From a bacterium (GTDB lineage: Bacteria; Verrucomicrobiota; Verrucomicrobiia; Limisphaerales; UBA11358), in the NCBI GenBank assembly GCA_021817945.1, contig JAKAFL010000008.1, forward strand, positions 32,955-96,954: a stretch of DNA of 64,000 nt, read 5' to 3'. The notes beneath the pieces were generated by a model. That model searched no databases. It saw nothing but the letters and a program-made list of their open reading frames with translations, and was not told the DNA's origin. The translations under genes were made by a program, and so were the position numbers. Below, one piece after another: positions 29,955 to 40,888 of this stretch (position 1 is its first letter; each line of letters opens with the position of its first letter).

Positions 29955-31799
29955 ATGAGTAAAACCGAATCACATCAATTTCAAGCTGAAATCCAGCAAC
30001 TGTTGAACATCGTGATCCACTCTCTTTACACAGATAAGGAGATTTTCATGAGGGAGCTGATTTCCAACGCGGCGGACGCGTGCGAGAAGCTGCGTTTTAA
30101 CCAGACCTCTGGCAAGGCGGTATATCAACCAGATGTGGCCCCAGTGATAGATGTAACCACCGACGAAAAGGAAGGGACGGTGACCATCCGTGATACCGGA
30201 GTGGGGATGACGCATGGCGAACTTGTGGAAAACCTTGGGACGATCGCACATTCAGGCACCAAGGCATTTCTGCGGCAGATAGCTGGGGACAGCAAACCGG
30301 ACCTGGGATTGATTGGTCAATTTGGGGTTGGTTTTTATTCCGCCTTCATGGTTGCAACGCGGGTGACCGCGCTGAGCCGGTCTGCGGATCCGGATCAACC
30401 CGGCTGGAGCTGGACCAGCGAGGGCATGGGGGGATATGAACTGGCGCCCGGCGGGGATTTGCCTCGCGGCACCCAGATCACACTCAAACTCAAGGAAGAT
30501 GCGCTGGAATTTTCCAAGGAAGCGACGGTGGAGGGCATTATTGAGCGTTACTCCAGCTTTATTCCATTTCCCATTCAGCTCAATGGCCGCCGCCTGAATA
30601 CCGTTCAGGCCATCTGGGCCAGGAATAAAAACGACATCAAGGAGGAGGAATACAATTCGTTTTACACATTTGTAGGCCACGACCATGACCAGCCCTTGTT
30701 GCGTCTTCATTTCACTGCGGACGCACCCCTGGCGATCCAGGCCCTCCTTTTTGTTCCCAAACGAAATTTTGAAACCATGGGAATGGGCCGGATGGATTCC
30801 GAGGTCAATCTCTATTGCAGGAAGATTCTGATTCAGGCCAAGGCCAAGGGGTTGTTTCCGGACTGGTTGCGCTTCCTAAAAGGGGTGGTGGACAGTGAGG
30901 ATTTGCCCCTGAACATATCCCGGGAAACCATGCAGGACACCACCCTGATGCAAAAACTGAACAAGGTGTTGACCAGCCGCTTTTTGAAGTTTCTCGATGA
31001 GCATTCCGAAAAGGACCCGGCCTCTTACGAGACCTTTTACAGCGAGTTCCAACGCTACCTCAAGGAGGGGGTGGTTACGGATTTCACCCATCAGGAAGCC
31101 TTGGGCCGCCTTTTGCGGTATGAATCCTCCAGCCTGGAGGCTGGGAAATTGACTTCGCTGGCCGATTATGTAAAACGCATGCCCGCCGAACAGAAAGAGA
31201 TTTATGTGCTGCTGGCGCCCAACCGTGCAGCGGCAGAAGCCAATCCCTACTTTGAAGTTTTTCGAGCACGCAAATGGGAGGTGCTTTTCCTGAGCGATCC
31301 TTGGGATGAGTTTGTGGTGGAGCATTTGCGGGTGTTTGGCGGCAAAACACTGCGCCTGGCAGAAAAAGCCGACCTGAACCTGGAGGACAAACCCAAGGGA
31401 AGCCTATCCGAGGAAGCTGCCAAGACTTTGGCTGGATGGTTGAAGCAAACCCTGGGGGACAAAGTTGGGGAGGTTCGCCTTTCTCAACGTCTGGTGGACA
31501 GCCCGGCGGTGATTGTGGATTCAGACAAACACATGACCGCCAGCATGCGACGCATTCTAAAAGCCATGAAACAAGATTCCCAGGAAATGGCAGGCGCCAA
31601 ACACGATCTGGAAATCAATGTGGCGCATCCTCTGATGACGCAATTGGAGGCAATGAGGCAGGAAGATTCCGCATTGGCTGCGAGCGTGGCGGAACAATTG
31701 CTGGACAATTGCAAGGTGGCTGCGGGACTGCTGGAAGACCCCCGCCAGATGGTTTCACGGCTGAACCAGTTGTTGGAGCGGGTACTAGCAAAAAAATAA
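29955..31799 (+). CDS. htpG: Molecular chaperone HtpG (Hsp90)
   Basis: FQAEIQQLLNIVIHSLYTDKEIFMRELISNAADACEKLRF; IRDTGVGMTHGELVENLGTIAHSGTKAFL; IGQFGVGFYSAFMVA. Confidence 0.97.
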   Translation: MSKTESHQFQAEIQQLLNIVIHSLYTDKEIFMRELISNAADACEKLRFNQTSGKAVYQPDVAPVIDVTTDEKEGTVTIRDTGVGMTHGELVENLGTIAHSGTKAFLRQIAGDSKPDLGLIGQFGVGFYSAFMVATRVTALSRSADPDQPGWSWTSEGMGGYELAPGGDLPRGTQITLKLKEDALEFSKEATVEGIIERYSSFIPFPIQLNGRRLNTVQAIWARNKNDIKEEEYNSFYTFVGHDHDQPLLRLHFTADAPLAIQALLFVPKRNFETMGMGRMDSEVNLYCRKILIQAKAKGLFPDWLRFLKGVVDSEDLPLNISRETMQDTTLMQKLNKVLTSRFLKFLDEHSEKDPASYETFYSEFQRYLKEGVVTDFTHQEALGRLLRYESSSLEAGKLTSLADYVKRMPAEQKEIYVLLAPNRAAAEANPYFEVFRARKWEVLFLSDPWDEFVVEHLRVFGGKTLRLAEKADLNLEDKPKGSLSEEAAKTLAGWLKQTLGDKVGEVRLSQRLVDSPAVIVDSDKHMTASMRRILKAMKQDSQEMAGAKHDLEINVAHPLMTQLEAMRQEDSALAASVAEQLLDNCKVAAGLLEDPRQMVSRLNQLLERVLAKK

Positions 31800-32051
31800 T
31801 GTGCCCCTGCGGGCGTTTGCCTTGAGGCGCCGGGGTTGCCACGGCGAGTCCCAAGCATGCCCCCAGCGGGCCTTGAGGACCGCGCCAATGTAATAGCCCA
31901 TGTCACACCCCCCAAGGCCCAAAGTGACCAACCCCGTCATTTTGGGACTGACTCTGGGCAAAAGCCGCCTCCCCAAGCGGCATCCGCAGGGTTTGTCTTG
32001 GAATGCGGGGAATGCGCCACAAACCAGTTCTAAGACGGGGTTTGATCTCTA

Positions 32052-32792
32052 TCATTGTTCCCACCAAGGCTGCTCAAACCAATCCAAGTCCAGTCTAATC
32101 CGGTCTATGCACCTCGGATCTTCCGTCTTGGCGCTGTTCACCCATTCTCCCACGGGATAAATGAAAAAGGGTCCAGCATAGGCCATTTGATTAATGGAAT
32201 CCGAGGTCTGGCCGGGGATTTCCATCCATGCCAGCGCTTCCGCACCCCTTAAAATCACGGGCATGCGATCGTGCAGGGGTTGCAATGCCGGGCATGCCGG
32301 GCAGGTAATGAGAGTATAGGCCATTTCCGTCTCCCGCCCCTGAATTGGCGCACTGGAGCCGGGGCTGGTTGCATGGCTCTGAATGCCACCCGACCTCCAC
32401 AAACCGGCCATGAAGAATGGTTCCTGATCTTTCAGAACCACCCGGAAAGGTTGACGCCTGCCATTTCTTGTCTGCCACTCATAAAATCCATCAGCGGGCA
32501 GGAGACAACGCTTGGAAAGGTGGAGCTTATCAAAGCCTGGCTTGTCCGCCAGGGTTTCCAGTCGGGCATTGATTCGAAGCGGTCCAGACGCATGGTTTTC
32601 CCGCCGAAAGGATTCAAATCCCCATCGCGCTTTGCCCAGCTCCAGTCCATTGGCGGGTTTGTAAACCATCGGAGCCGGCTGTGTGGGCGCAATATTGTAC
32701 CGGGGAGTCCACTCGCCCATTTTCTGGAGTTTCACTCCTAAACTGCGAACCAAGGCCAGAAATGGTTTCGCAGCCGAATATCGCCCGCACAT
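32052..32792 (-). CDS. SOS response-associated peptidase (SRAP/HMCES/YedK family)
   Basis: MCGRYSAAKPF with catalytic Cys2, PRYNIAPTQPAPMV, LLPADGFYEWQ, HDRMPVIL. Confidence 0.92.
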   Translation of the reverse strand: MCGRYSAAKPFLALVRSLGVKLQKMGEWTPRYNIAPTQPAPMVYKPANGLELGKARWGFESFRRENHASGPLRINARLETLADKPGFDKLHLSKRCLLPADGFYEWQTRNGRRQPFRVVLKDQEPFFMAGLWRSGGIQSHATSPGSSAPIQGRETEMAYTLITCPACPALQPLHDRMPVILRGAEALAWMEIPGQTSDSINQMAYAGPFFIYPVGEWVNSAKTEDPRCIDRIRLDLDWFEQPWWEQ

Positions 32793-32850
32793 GAAATGAA
32801 TGAATCTCAACCAAACCCAATTAAAAGCCAATAGGGCTTGCGAATAGAAA

Positions 32851-33678
32851 TCAGGGCTGCGCAGGAGCGGCGCCGCCAAAGACAGACTTGAGCAAATCTG
32901 AGGTGCGTGCAATTGGATTGGAGCGGATGGAGGCCTCTTCCTGGGCCATGACGTGATATAATCCCGCAAGGGTTTCATTGGTCACGTAGGCATTCAGGTC
33001 CGCTGGCTGAAGCAGGTTGGCCGCGCCGCCGCCCCAAAGGCTTCCGAGTGAGCTTAAGGCGGAATATTTGGACATCATTTGATTGTAACAGGACGTCAGA
33101 CCCACCTGATCGGTGCATTTCTGCACAATCGGGTAAATGCGGTTATACAAGTCTGCCTGCGCAGTATTTTTAAAGTACTGGGTGGCAGCATCCGGAGGGC
33201 CGGCGAGGATATTTTTGGCATCTGAGATGGACATGTTTTGAACGGCCTGACCCATCACATCCGCGGCAACAGGCATGGAACTCTCCGCAGCATGGTTCAT
33301 GGTGGCCACAAAGTTATCCACCAACCCGCCCTGACCAGCCATGCGGAGCGCCTTGGCAACCATTTGCAATTTGCCGGGCAGAGGAATGCACACGTCGGGA
33401 TTATTCAGGAACCCATTGGTGGAACCCAGGGAGTTCACCGCAGAGGTCACCCCTCGTCCCAAGGCTTCCTTCAACCCATCAGCCACCTGTGAATCTGCCA
33501 GTGAGGAGCCGGGCGCCGATGCGGACGGGGCCACGGCAGCGGTGGCGTTGGTGGCCACGGCAGAGGCAATCTGGTCAAAGAAGCCTGCGCGGGAACTTTG
33601 CGGTGCCAATAAGAGCAGGGAGGACAGGAGCAACAGGCAGACGGGTATTTTCATGCTTGTTTTCATGAGTGGCATCAT
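32851..33678 (-). CDS. DUF4197 domain-containing protein
   Basis: LKEALGRGVTSAVNSLGSTNGFLNNPDVCIPLPGKLQMVAKALRMAGQGGLVDNFVATMNHAAE; NAKNIL-type motif. Confidence 0.8.
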   Translation of the reverse strand: MMPLMKTSMKIPVCLLLLSSLLLLAPQSSRAGFFDQIASAVATNATAAVAPSASAPGSSLADSQVADGLKEALGRGVTSAVNSLGSTNGFLNNPDVCIPLPGKLQMVAKALRMAGQGGLVDNFVATMNHAAESSMPVAADVMGQAVQNMSISDAKNILAGPPDAATQYFKNTAQADLYNRIYPIVQKCTDQVGLTSCYNQMMSKYSALSSLGSLWGGGAANLLQPADLNAYVTNETLAGLYHVMAQEEASIRSNPIARTSDLLKSVFGGAAPAQP

Positions 33679-33788
33679 CGCTCAAAAAGGACCGTCATGC
33701 AATCAAATCATTGAAAAACCGCGACGACTTGTGGTTCGGGGCATAATCCGCCATGATCATTGGCCGAAACCATCAAACCGGCTCCTGC

Positions 33789-35807
33789 ATGAATCAATCG
33801 CACGTAAAAATGCCAATCAACCATCGGCCTCGCCTGGTTGCGTTGATCCTCGGGATCCTGACCGTGGCCCTCTATCTGCCGGTGGCACAATATCCCTATA
33901 TTAATTATGACGATTACGAGTACGTCACCCAAAACCCGGCTGTTTCCGGGGGGATAACGCCCTCGAATTTGGTTTGGTCTTTCACTGCTTTTCATGCCGG
34001 CAACTGGCATCCACTCACATGGATTTCGCATCAACTGGATTGCACCCTCTTTGGGCCGCAACCCGGGCCGGCCCATTTTGTCAACGTGGTGTTTCATGCA
34101 CTGAACTCGGCTCTGGTATTTTTGCTTTGCATCCGGCTCACCCGCAAGGCGGGGGTTTCCTTGGTGGTGGCCGCCCTGTTCGCCTTTCACCCGCTTCATG
34201 TGGAATCCGTGGCTTGGATTTCCGAGCGCAAGGATGTACTGAGCACCTTGTTTGGCCTGCTGACCCTATTCGGCTACCTCCAATGGCGCAAAGACGGGCA
34301 ACCCCGCAGTTATGGCTTGACCCTGCTTTTTTTCCTGCTGGCTTTGCTTTCCAAACCCATGATGATCACGCTGCCGGTTGTGTTTTTGATCCTGGATTTT
34401 TGGCCCTTGGGCAGATTCCAACTCCATTCCGGCCCTGCCTCCTGCACCGCTGGTTCCACCGGATTTCTTGGGCTGGATTGGAAGTCATTACTGTTCGAAA
34501 AATGGCCTTTTTTCGGCCTGTCCGCAGCTTCAGGATTGTTGACACTGCTGGCACAGCAGGCAAGCGGCGCATTGGCGTCCTTGGGAAGATACCCCTTCAT
34601 GCTCAGGGTGGAAAACTTTCTGGTGGCCATAACGGTGTATGTGAGGAGGATTTTTTGGCCCTCGGACCTTTGCGTCCTTTACCCCATCACACATATCCAG
34701 ATCTGGAAGGTGCTTTCGTCACTGCTCCTCATTTCGCTGGCATGTGGGCTTGCCTGGCGACAAAGGAGTTCTCGACCGTGGATGGCGGCAGGGATCCTTT
34801 GGTTTATAATCACCCTTCTGCCTGTTTCAGGCATTGTGCAAGTTGGGCAGCAATCCATGGCGGATCGTTACATGTATTTTCCTTCCATCGGTTTGTTATT
34901 GGTCTTGGTATTGGGGGCGGACGAATTACGATCGGCCTGCAAAATTCCCGGCCTGGCAGGCGCATTCATGGCCGTGGTGTTAGTGGCCGCTTGTGCAAAT
35001 GCCAGCCGTGTTCAAATGGGGTTTTGGAAAAGCGGCGAGACCCTATTCAGGCGGGACCTGGTATTTTATCCAAATAATTTGATTGCCATGGTGGATTTGG
35101 GGGTGGCATTGGACAATCAAAAGCGATTTGATGAGGCGCGGGTCTTATATCAACGGGCTGAAAAATTGGATCCCGGCAATTTTTTCCAAGTTCATGCCAA
35201 CTTGGCGGCTCTGGATCGAACGCAAGGATTGCATGCGGATGCGCTGGCTGAATACCTGCTGGCCATTCGTGAAAAACCGGATGAAGCGCCGTTGCACCTG
35301 GCGGCCGGGGTGGAATACACTGCGCTGGACCAACCGGATGCGGCATTGCAGGAATTCCAAAAAGCGGAACATCTCGATCCGGGATTGATGGATGCCCACT
35401 TGGGCATGGCGGAATCGTACCTGGCATTGGGCAGGGATGCTGAGGCGGTGCCAGAATTGCATGAGGCATGCATCCTGGCGCCGGAAAACTATGAAGTACT
35501 GGCCTATTCAGCGAGAGTTCTGGCCTCCAGTGAGAATGGCCATGTTCGAAATGGGGCCATGGCGCTCAAACTGGCTGCCCTGGCCAATGACCTTGCCCAT
35601 CATACCCGGCCTGAGATTTTTGATGTCATGGGAATGGCCTGCGCTGAATTGGGCGATTACACCAATGCCCTGGCGTGCGAAACCATGGCTTTTAAAATGG
35701 CCGATTTTTGGCATTTTGCGGGAACCAACCTTTTTTACAAGCATCAACAGGCCTACTTGAATCACACCCCCTGGCATGAATCCTTTGTAAAAACGGCAAC
35801 CCCATGA
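33789..35807 (+). CDS. Polytopic membrane protein with C-terminal TPR repeats (glycosyltransferase-like)
   Basis: NYDDYEYVTQNPAVSGGITPSNLVWSFTAFHAGNWHPLTWISHQLDCTLFG; FHPLHVESVAWISERKDVLSTLFGLL; TPR units after TM segments. Confidence 0.85.
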   Translation: MNQSHVKMPINHRPRLVALILGILTVALYLPVAQYPYINYDDYEYVTQNPAVSGGITPSNLVWSFTAFHAGNWHPLTWISHQLDCTLFGPQPGPAHFVNVVFHALNSALVFLLCIRLTRKAGVSLVVAALFAFHPLHVESVAWISERKDVLSTLFGLLTLFGYLQWRKDGQPRSYGLTLLFFLLALLSKPMMITLPVVFLILDFWPLGRFQLHSGPASCTAGSTGFLGLDWKSLLFEKWPFFGLSAASGLLTLLAQQASGALASLGRYPFMLRVENFLVAITVYVRRIFWPSDLCVLYPITHIQIWKVLSSLLLISLACGLAWRQRSSRPWMAAGILWFIITLLPVSGIVQVGQQSMADRYMYFPSIGLLLVLVLGADELRSACKIPGLAGAFMAVVLVAACANASRVQMGFWKSGETLFRRDLVFYPNNLIAMVDLGVALDNQKRFDEARVLYQRAEKLDPGNFFQVHANLAALDRTQGLHADALAEYLLAIREKPDEAPLHLAAGVEYTALDQPDAALQEFQKAEHLDPGLMDAHLGMAESYLALGRDAEAVPELHEACILAPENYEVLAYSARVLASSENGHVRNGAMALKLAALANDLAHHTRPEIFDVMGMACAELGDYTNALACETMAFKMADFWHFAGTNLFYKHQQAYLNHTPWHESFVKTATP

Positions 35808-35933
35808 ATTGCGGCCCCACTGGAGCATTTGAAAAAATCTGCAAATAGAGTTCCTTGAACCCTCCTTGCCGGATTTGCCGTGAATGGTTTCCCCGGGAGC
35901 ATTTCCGGTTGAGTTTATAGCTCGGCGATTTTA

Positions 35934-36410
35934 TTGTTTTGCATGCGCACGTTTTGGATTTGTTGGATATTGAGCCTGACCCTGCTGTCGGCGCTTGCTC
36001 AAAAGCCTGTGACTGGGCAGGTTTACAAATGCCTGCCATTGCTTCTGGACCAGCAGGGAAATGACGCCACCTGCCCCAGCCTCTTTGACCGGGACGCCTA
36101 CCAGTTTTACCTTCGGCAACACCCATCCAAAATCCGGGGAATGCGCGTGGATGTGCAGTGGAAAGCCCGAAAAGAACCGGATGAACAATTGAAAGTGCGC
36201 CTTGAATTGCGTGGAGTGCTGAAGGATGGGTCGCCCACTGTGCGGAATTTTGAAGCCCCAGTCACAGCGGGGCATTTCAGCCATTGGACAAGTTTTCTGC
36301 TTACCGGGACGAATTTTGACGAGTTTGGAAATCTCGCCGCCTGGCATGCGACCCTTTGGGATGGGAACCGACTCTTGGGCGAGCAACAATCTTTTTTATG
36401 GCAAAAATAA
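35934..36410 (+). CDS. Hypothetical secreted protein
   Basis: Signal-peptide-like N-terminus WICWILSLTLLSALAQ; 158-aa ORF. Confidence 0.6.
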   Translation: MFCMRTFWICWILSLTLLSALAQKPVTGQVYKCLPLLLDQQGNDATCPSLFDRDAYQFYLRQHPSKIRGMRVDVQWKARKEPDEQLKVRLELRGVLKDGSPTVRNFEAPVTAGHFSHWTSFLLTGTNFDEFGNLAAWHATLWDGNRLLGEQQSFLWQK

Positions 36411-36469
36411 CCTCTTTGGAGGAGCGCCCGGGCGAACGCGCGGGCAAGCCACGATAATGCCGCCTGCTT

Positions 36470-37462
36470 TTAGCGGCGTTTCCTTTCCTGGGCCATCAAG
36501 GCCTGTTCGTAACAGTTCAAGGCCTCATCATAGCGTCGCAGCCTGTTCAGGAGGCCGCCTTTTTGAAGGTGCGCCAATGCCAGGGTGTTGTCAGAGGCTA
36601 TCACTTGGTTGTAATGATCAAGGGCTTCATCATTTCGCCCGGCTTTTTGGAGGGCATCTGCTTTTTTGAGCAGCACGTCGGTGTCCCTTGGGTGCCTGAT
36701 TAAAAAATTTTCGATCATTTCAAGCGCAAGGCCGGGGTTATTCACATCCATGAGCCGTTGCGCCTCAGACAGAAGTTCCGCCTTGGGGAGGACTTTGCCG
36801 GGTTCCAAGCCTGGAAGGTGCCCATTTCCATTGGAAACGGATGCCAGACGTTCGCCGCCCATGGGTTTGGAGATCAATGGCGTTCCGCTGCCTTCCAAGT
36901 CGCTGACGCGCTTTTTCAACTCGCCCACGGCATCCAGCAGGTTGTTGTTGGCCATCTCCACCGCGCCACGTGACGGTGATGGGGGCAGGGGAATTGAACC
37001 CAGGCTGGTGGCCATCACGTTTTGCTGGGTGGCGATCCGGGTTAACTGCGCAAATGCACGCGATTGGAGGGAGACCATCCAGAAAAGGATGCCCAATCCA
37101 AGCAACCCCACGATGCCGGTGAGGGCCAATGTCCATTCCATGGTGCGATGAGCCTCGGTCAAGGCATCGGCACGCTGGGAGGCCATGGATTGTTCCAGCG
37201 ACTGAAGGTGGGCGGCGATGAGGTCTGAATTATTCCGCGCCAGGGCGGAGGCCACCTGCTGGTTTTCCTGGATGGCCAGTTGGGTGTTGTGCAACTGTTC
37301 CTGAATCTGGAGCAGACCAGCGGTCACCAAGTCTGAGCGAAGGTCGTTGGTCCATTCACTGGATGTATTCAACGGGGCATTGGTATCCGCCGCAAACACA
37401 CCCACGCACAAAAAAACCGCGAAGCCGCATGCAGCCAGTTTTTGTATGAATTGTGAGGACAT
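36470..37462 (-). CDS. TPR-containing membrane protein
   Basis: Signal peptide, TM WTLALTGIVGLLGLGILFWMVSL, TPR repeats ALDHYNQVIASDNTLALAHLQKGGLLNRLRRYDEALNCYEQAL. Confidence 0.75.
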   Translation of the reverse strand: MSSQFIQKLAACGFAVFLCVGVFAADTNAPLNTSSEWTNDLRSDLVTAGLLQIQEQLHNTQLAIQENQQVASALARNNSDLIAAHLQSLEQSMASQRADALTEAHRTMEWTLALTGIVGLLGLGILFWMVSLQSRAFAQLTRIATQQNVMATSLGSIPLPPSPSRGAVEMANNNLLDAVGELKKRVSDLEGSGTPLISKPMGGERLASVSNGNGHLPGLEPGKVLPKAELLSEAQRLMDVNNPGLALEMIENFLIRHPRDTDVLLKKADALQKAGRNDEALDHYNQVIASDNTLALAHLQKGGLLNRLRRYDEALNCYEQALMAQERKRR

Positions 37463-37587
37463 AACGCACTAAAAGACTGGTTTGAAGGCATTTTGAAGTC
37501 AAGACCCTGAAACAGAAAATTATTCGGGATTATTCACAAGCTTTTCACCGAAGCTTTTCACCGTTGGGTTTTCGTCCGGGTCGCTTT

Positions 37588-38445
37588 TCAATTTTTTAAA
37601 TCCCATTCCATTCGCGACCTGGAACCCGTAAGCATATTGTCCATGATCAAGGTCTGGACCTGCCACTGGCCATTGACTTTTTTAAAATCCTTGGGGTAAA
37701 ACTCTTTCACTTTATGACCGTCCTGGTCATAGGCCCATGCTTCCAGAATACCGTGGGTTTCATCGTCCACCCAGGATACAACCCGAACGTAGCCCCCGGG
37801 GGGGGCGTCAAGTTGCACACTCTCCAGAACGGTACACCCCCGGCTCCGGTGAGTCTCACGTCTCAGGATGGTCTGCCTGGGCCAGTGCAGAAAAGCCAAC
37901 CCCAGGTCCGCCGGGGAAAAATCCGACCCTGCAAATGACTTCATCCAATCTCCCGGCACAATGTTTTTTCCACCCGGCTCCGGGGTGGAAATTTCCAAGC
38001 CACCGGTCGCATCCGGGTTCTGGTGTAGTTTAAAATCGCTTTTGGGCAAAACAGCCCCGGTAGCAAAGCGCATTTGCAGGCTGCCATCAGAAAGATGCTT
38101 GATCCAAAGGGTTTCCCCCGCACTTGTGGATCCAGCCTTGTAAAGAGCGGTCCACGAGTGATCTCCGTCATTAAATAATGCGAGAGTCAGGGGCAGGTTT
38201 TGCCTTGAGCCATCTGCCGACCTAAACAGGAGGTGACCTTGGTAAACCGCCGGGGTGGGGGCGGCCTGCGCAATTTCCCTGGCCAAATCCGCCCCGGGGA
38301 TGGGCATGGATGGTGCCTGCCTGGCAGAAATATCAGCAGCCTGACCGCTTTGAAAAGCCAAAACGGGCGGGATTCCCAAAAGGAGCGCCAGTGTGGAGCG
38401 TGCCAGCCAATGACTGGCCCCATTTCGTGGCAAAACCGGGTTCAT
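37588..38445 (-). CDS. Outer-membrane lipoprotein-sorting (LolA-like) protein
   Basis: AVYQGHLLFRSADGSRQNLPLTLALFNDGDHSWTALYKAGS...LTGSRSRMEW; follows the lon stop codon directly. Confidence 0.6.
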   Translation of the reverse strand: MNPVLPRNGASHWLARSTLALLLGIPPVLAFQSGQAADISARQAPSMPIPGADLAREIAQAAPTPAVYQGHLLFRSADGSRQNLPLTLALFNDGDHSWTALYKAGSTSAGETLWIKHLSDGSLQMRFATGAVLPKSDFKLHQNPDATGGLEISTPEPGGKNIVPGDWMKSFAGSDFSPADLGLAFLHWPRQTILRRETHRSRGCTVLESVQLDAPPGGYVRVVSWVDDETHGILEAWAYDQDGHKVKEFYPKDFKKVNGQWQVQTLIMDNMLTGSRSRMEWDLKN

Positions 38446-40842
38446 TCAGGAAAGCGCCAAGGTTAAAACCTGTGAAATATGGCGGACGAAATGGACCTTG
38501 ATGCGGGCGCGGACTTCCTTGGGAACCTCCTGCCAATCCGGTTTGTTGCCCTCGGGCAGGATTAATTCCTTGATGTGATGGCGCGCCGCTGCCAGGACTT
38601 TTTCCTTGATACCGCCCACACGCAACACCCTGCCGCGCAGGCTTATTTCGCCCGTCATAGCCAGTCCAGAGCGGACCCTGCGCTGGCTGAGCAAGGAAGA
38701 AAGGGCAGCCACTATCGCAACACCGGCGCTGGGACCATCCTTGGGGGTGGCGCCTGCAGGCACGTGAATATGCAAGTCATGACGTCCGTAATCTTCCAGG
38801 GGGATGCTGAGCTTGACAGATTGGCTGCGGAGATAGCTCAGGGCAGTCTGGGCGCTTTCTTTCATCACCTCACCCAAGGATCCGGTCAGGGTCAACTGCC
38901 CTCGCCCGCGCATTCGGGTGGCTTCTATATAGAGAATATCGCCGCCCACCGGAGTCCACGCCAAACCGGTGGCGATTCCTATCTCGGTGATTTTTTCCGC
39001 ACTTTCAGACACGTAATGCGCGTGCCCCAGATAATCTTTCAATTGGTCACCCGAGATGACGATGGATTTGGAGGCGCCGTTTTGGCCGACAATCTTGCGA
39101 GCTGCCTTGCGCAACACGGCGGCAACCTGCCTCTCCAATTGCCGCACCCCGGCCTCGCGAGTGTAGTCGCGCACAAGGGTGCGGAGTGCTGCATCGGTCA
39201 GCTTGACCTCGTTTTGAGCCAGGCCATGTTCCTCACATTGGCGTGGGAAAAGATGCCTGCGGGCGATTTGAAGTTTTTCAGACTCGGTGTAGCTGGGCAG
39301 TTCGATGACCTCCAGGCGGTCGCGCAATGCGGGATGAATGGGGTCCAGCCAGTTTGCGGTGGCGATAAACAAGACCCGGGACAAATCAAACGGCAAATCC
39401 AAGTAATGGTCGGTGAAGGAGCTGTTTTGCGCGGGGTCAAGAACCTCCAACAGCGCGGAGGCTGGATCGCCCCTGAAATCAGCACCCACCTTGTCGAGCT
39501 CATCCAGCAGAATCACAGGGTTCCGGCTTTCCACTCGCCGCAACACTTGGATGATGCGTCCAGGCATGGCACCCACGTAGGTGCGTCGGTGCCCGCGGAT
39601 TTCAGCCTCATCCCTCATGCCTCCAAGGGCGATCCGGGCGAATTTACGGCCAAGGGCATCGGCAAGGCTTTTGCCAAGGGATGTCTTTCCCACACCGGGA
39701 GGCCCGGCGAGGCACAAAATAGGCCCCTTGATCAGCTTGCGGCGTTTGATGACTGCGATGAACTCCAGGAGGCGGTCCTTGATTTTCTCGAGGCCGAAAT
39801 GCTGGTCATTCAGAATTTTTTCGGCAGCCTTTAAATCGAGGATGTCCTCGGTGCTTTTTTCCCAAGGCAGACTGAGAATCCAATCCAGGTAATTGCGCAT
39901 CACCCCGAACTCTGCGGCGGCGGGCGGTGTTTGGCTCAATCGTTCCAATTCCTGTTCGGCAGCCTGGCGGACCTCGGCAGGGAGGCTGGCGTTTTCCACC
40001 CGTTGCCTCAGGGCCTTGACTTCGCCCTGGTTGCCTTCGCCATCCCCCAGTTCACGCTGGATGGCCCGAAGTTGTTCTCTCAGGAAGAAGTCCCTCTGCG
40101 TCTTGGCAATGGAGGTGGCCACGTCACTTTGGATCTTCGAACTGAGGGTGAGGACTTCCTGTTCCCTGTTCAGCATCGGCAGCAGGGTTTTGAGCCGTTC
40201 ACGAACAGAGACCATTTCCAGAAGTTTTTGACGGTCATCCAGTCCCAGATTGAGATTGGCGGCGATCAAATCGGCAAATTGCCCGGGATGCTCCGTGTTG
40301 AGGGCGGCAATTTTGACCTGTTCAGTCAGGGCTGTGGATAACTTGGCGATTTCCTCAAACTGACGGTGAGCGTTGCGCAGCATGGCTTGCAGCTCAACGG
40401 AATCCTCCGTTTTATCACGCAGCAAATCATATCGAGCGCGGAGATAGGGTGCGGGGAGTTCATAATCCCTGAGTTGGATGCGCCACAAACCTTCCACCAG
40501 CACCCTTGCGGTGCCATCGGGAAATTTCACCATTTTTGCCAGCCTGCAGACACAGCCCACAGCATGCAGGTCCTCGGGACCGGGTTCGACCACTTCGGCT
40601 TTGCGCTGCAGGACGGCACCCAGGAGGCGGTCACCCGCCACGAGATCGTCAATGAGCTTGAGACTGGGAGGAGTCTCCACCAGGAGTGGGACCACGGCGC
40701 CCGGGAAGATGACAATATCAGAAAGGCCAAGGACCGGCAGAAGCTCCGGGAGTGAACGGGCAGAAACCCGCGAGGACTGCTCCGCCTTTCCGGGTTCATC
40801 AAGGATGCTGACAAACTCGGTTTCTGACGAAGGTGTGGTCAT
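38446..40842 (-). CDS. lon: ATP-dependent endopeptidase Lon
   Basis: LCLAGPPGVGKTSLGKSLADALGRKFARIALGGMRDEAEIRGHRRTYVGAMPGRIIQ; KDGPSAGVAI catalytic Ser, LPEGNKPDWQEVP. Confidence 0.97.
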   Translation of the reverse strand: MTTPSSETEFVSILDEPGKAEQSSRVSARSLPELLPVLGLSDIVIFPGAVVPLLVETPPSLKLIDDLVAGDRLLGAVLQRKAEVVEPGPEDLHAVGCVCRLAKMVKFPDGTARVLVEGLWRIQLRDYELPAPYLRARYDLLRDKTEDSVELQAMLRNAHRQFEEIAKLSTALTEQVKIAALNTEHPGQFADLIAANLNLGLDDRQKLLEMVSVRERLKTLLPMLNREQEVLTLSSKIQSDVATSIAKTQRDFFLREQLRAIQRELGDGEGNQGEVKALRQRVENASLPAEVRQAAEQELERLSQTPPAAAEFGVMRNYLDWILSLPWEKSTEDILDLKAAEKILNDQHFGLEKIKDRLLEFIAVIKRRKLIKGPILCLAGPPGVGKTSLGKSLADALGRKFARIALGGMRDEAEIRGHRRTYVGAMPGRIIQVLRRVESRNPVILLDELDKVGADFRGDPASALLEVLDPAQNSSFTDHYLDLPFDLSRVLFIATANWLDPIHPALRDRLEVIELPSYTESEKLQIARRHLFPRQCEEHGLAQNEVKLTDAALRTLVRDYTREAGVRQLERQVAAVLRKAARKIVGQNGASKSIVISGDQLKDYLGHAHYVSESAEKITEIGIATGLAWTPVGGDILYIEATRMRGRGQLTLTGSLGEVMKESAQTALSYLRSQSVKLSIPLEDYGRHDLHIHVPAGATPKDGPSAGVAIVAALSSLLSQRRVRSGLAMTGEISLRGRVLRVGGIKEKVLAAARHHIKELILPEGNKPDWQEVPKEVRARIKVHFVRHISQVLTLALS

Positions 40843-40888
40843 CGTTCCATCCTTGAAGTGCTCATTTGCCGGGCGGCTCTAATCCGGG

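Noticed and set aside
33974-35077. 367-aa alternative-frame ORF in the TPR membrane protein gene
   Set aside because: Same-strand frame overlap with a clearly supported polytopic protein; no domain signal.
38575-39834. 419-aa ORF antisense to lon
   Set aside because: Lies fully inside the well-supported lon gene on the other strand; no recognisable domain, typical antisense shadow ORF in GC-rich coding DNA.
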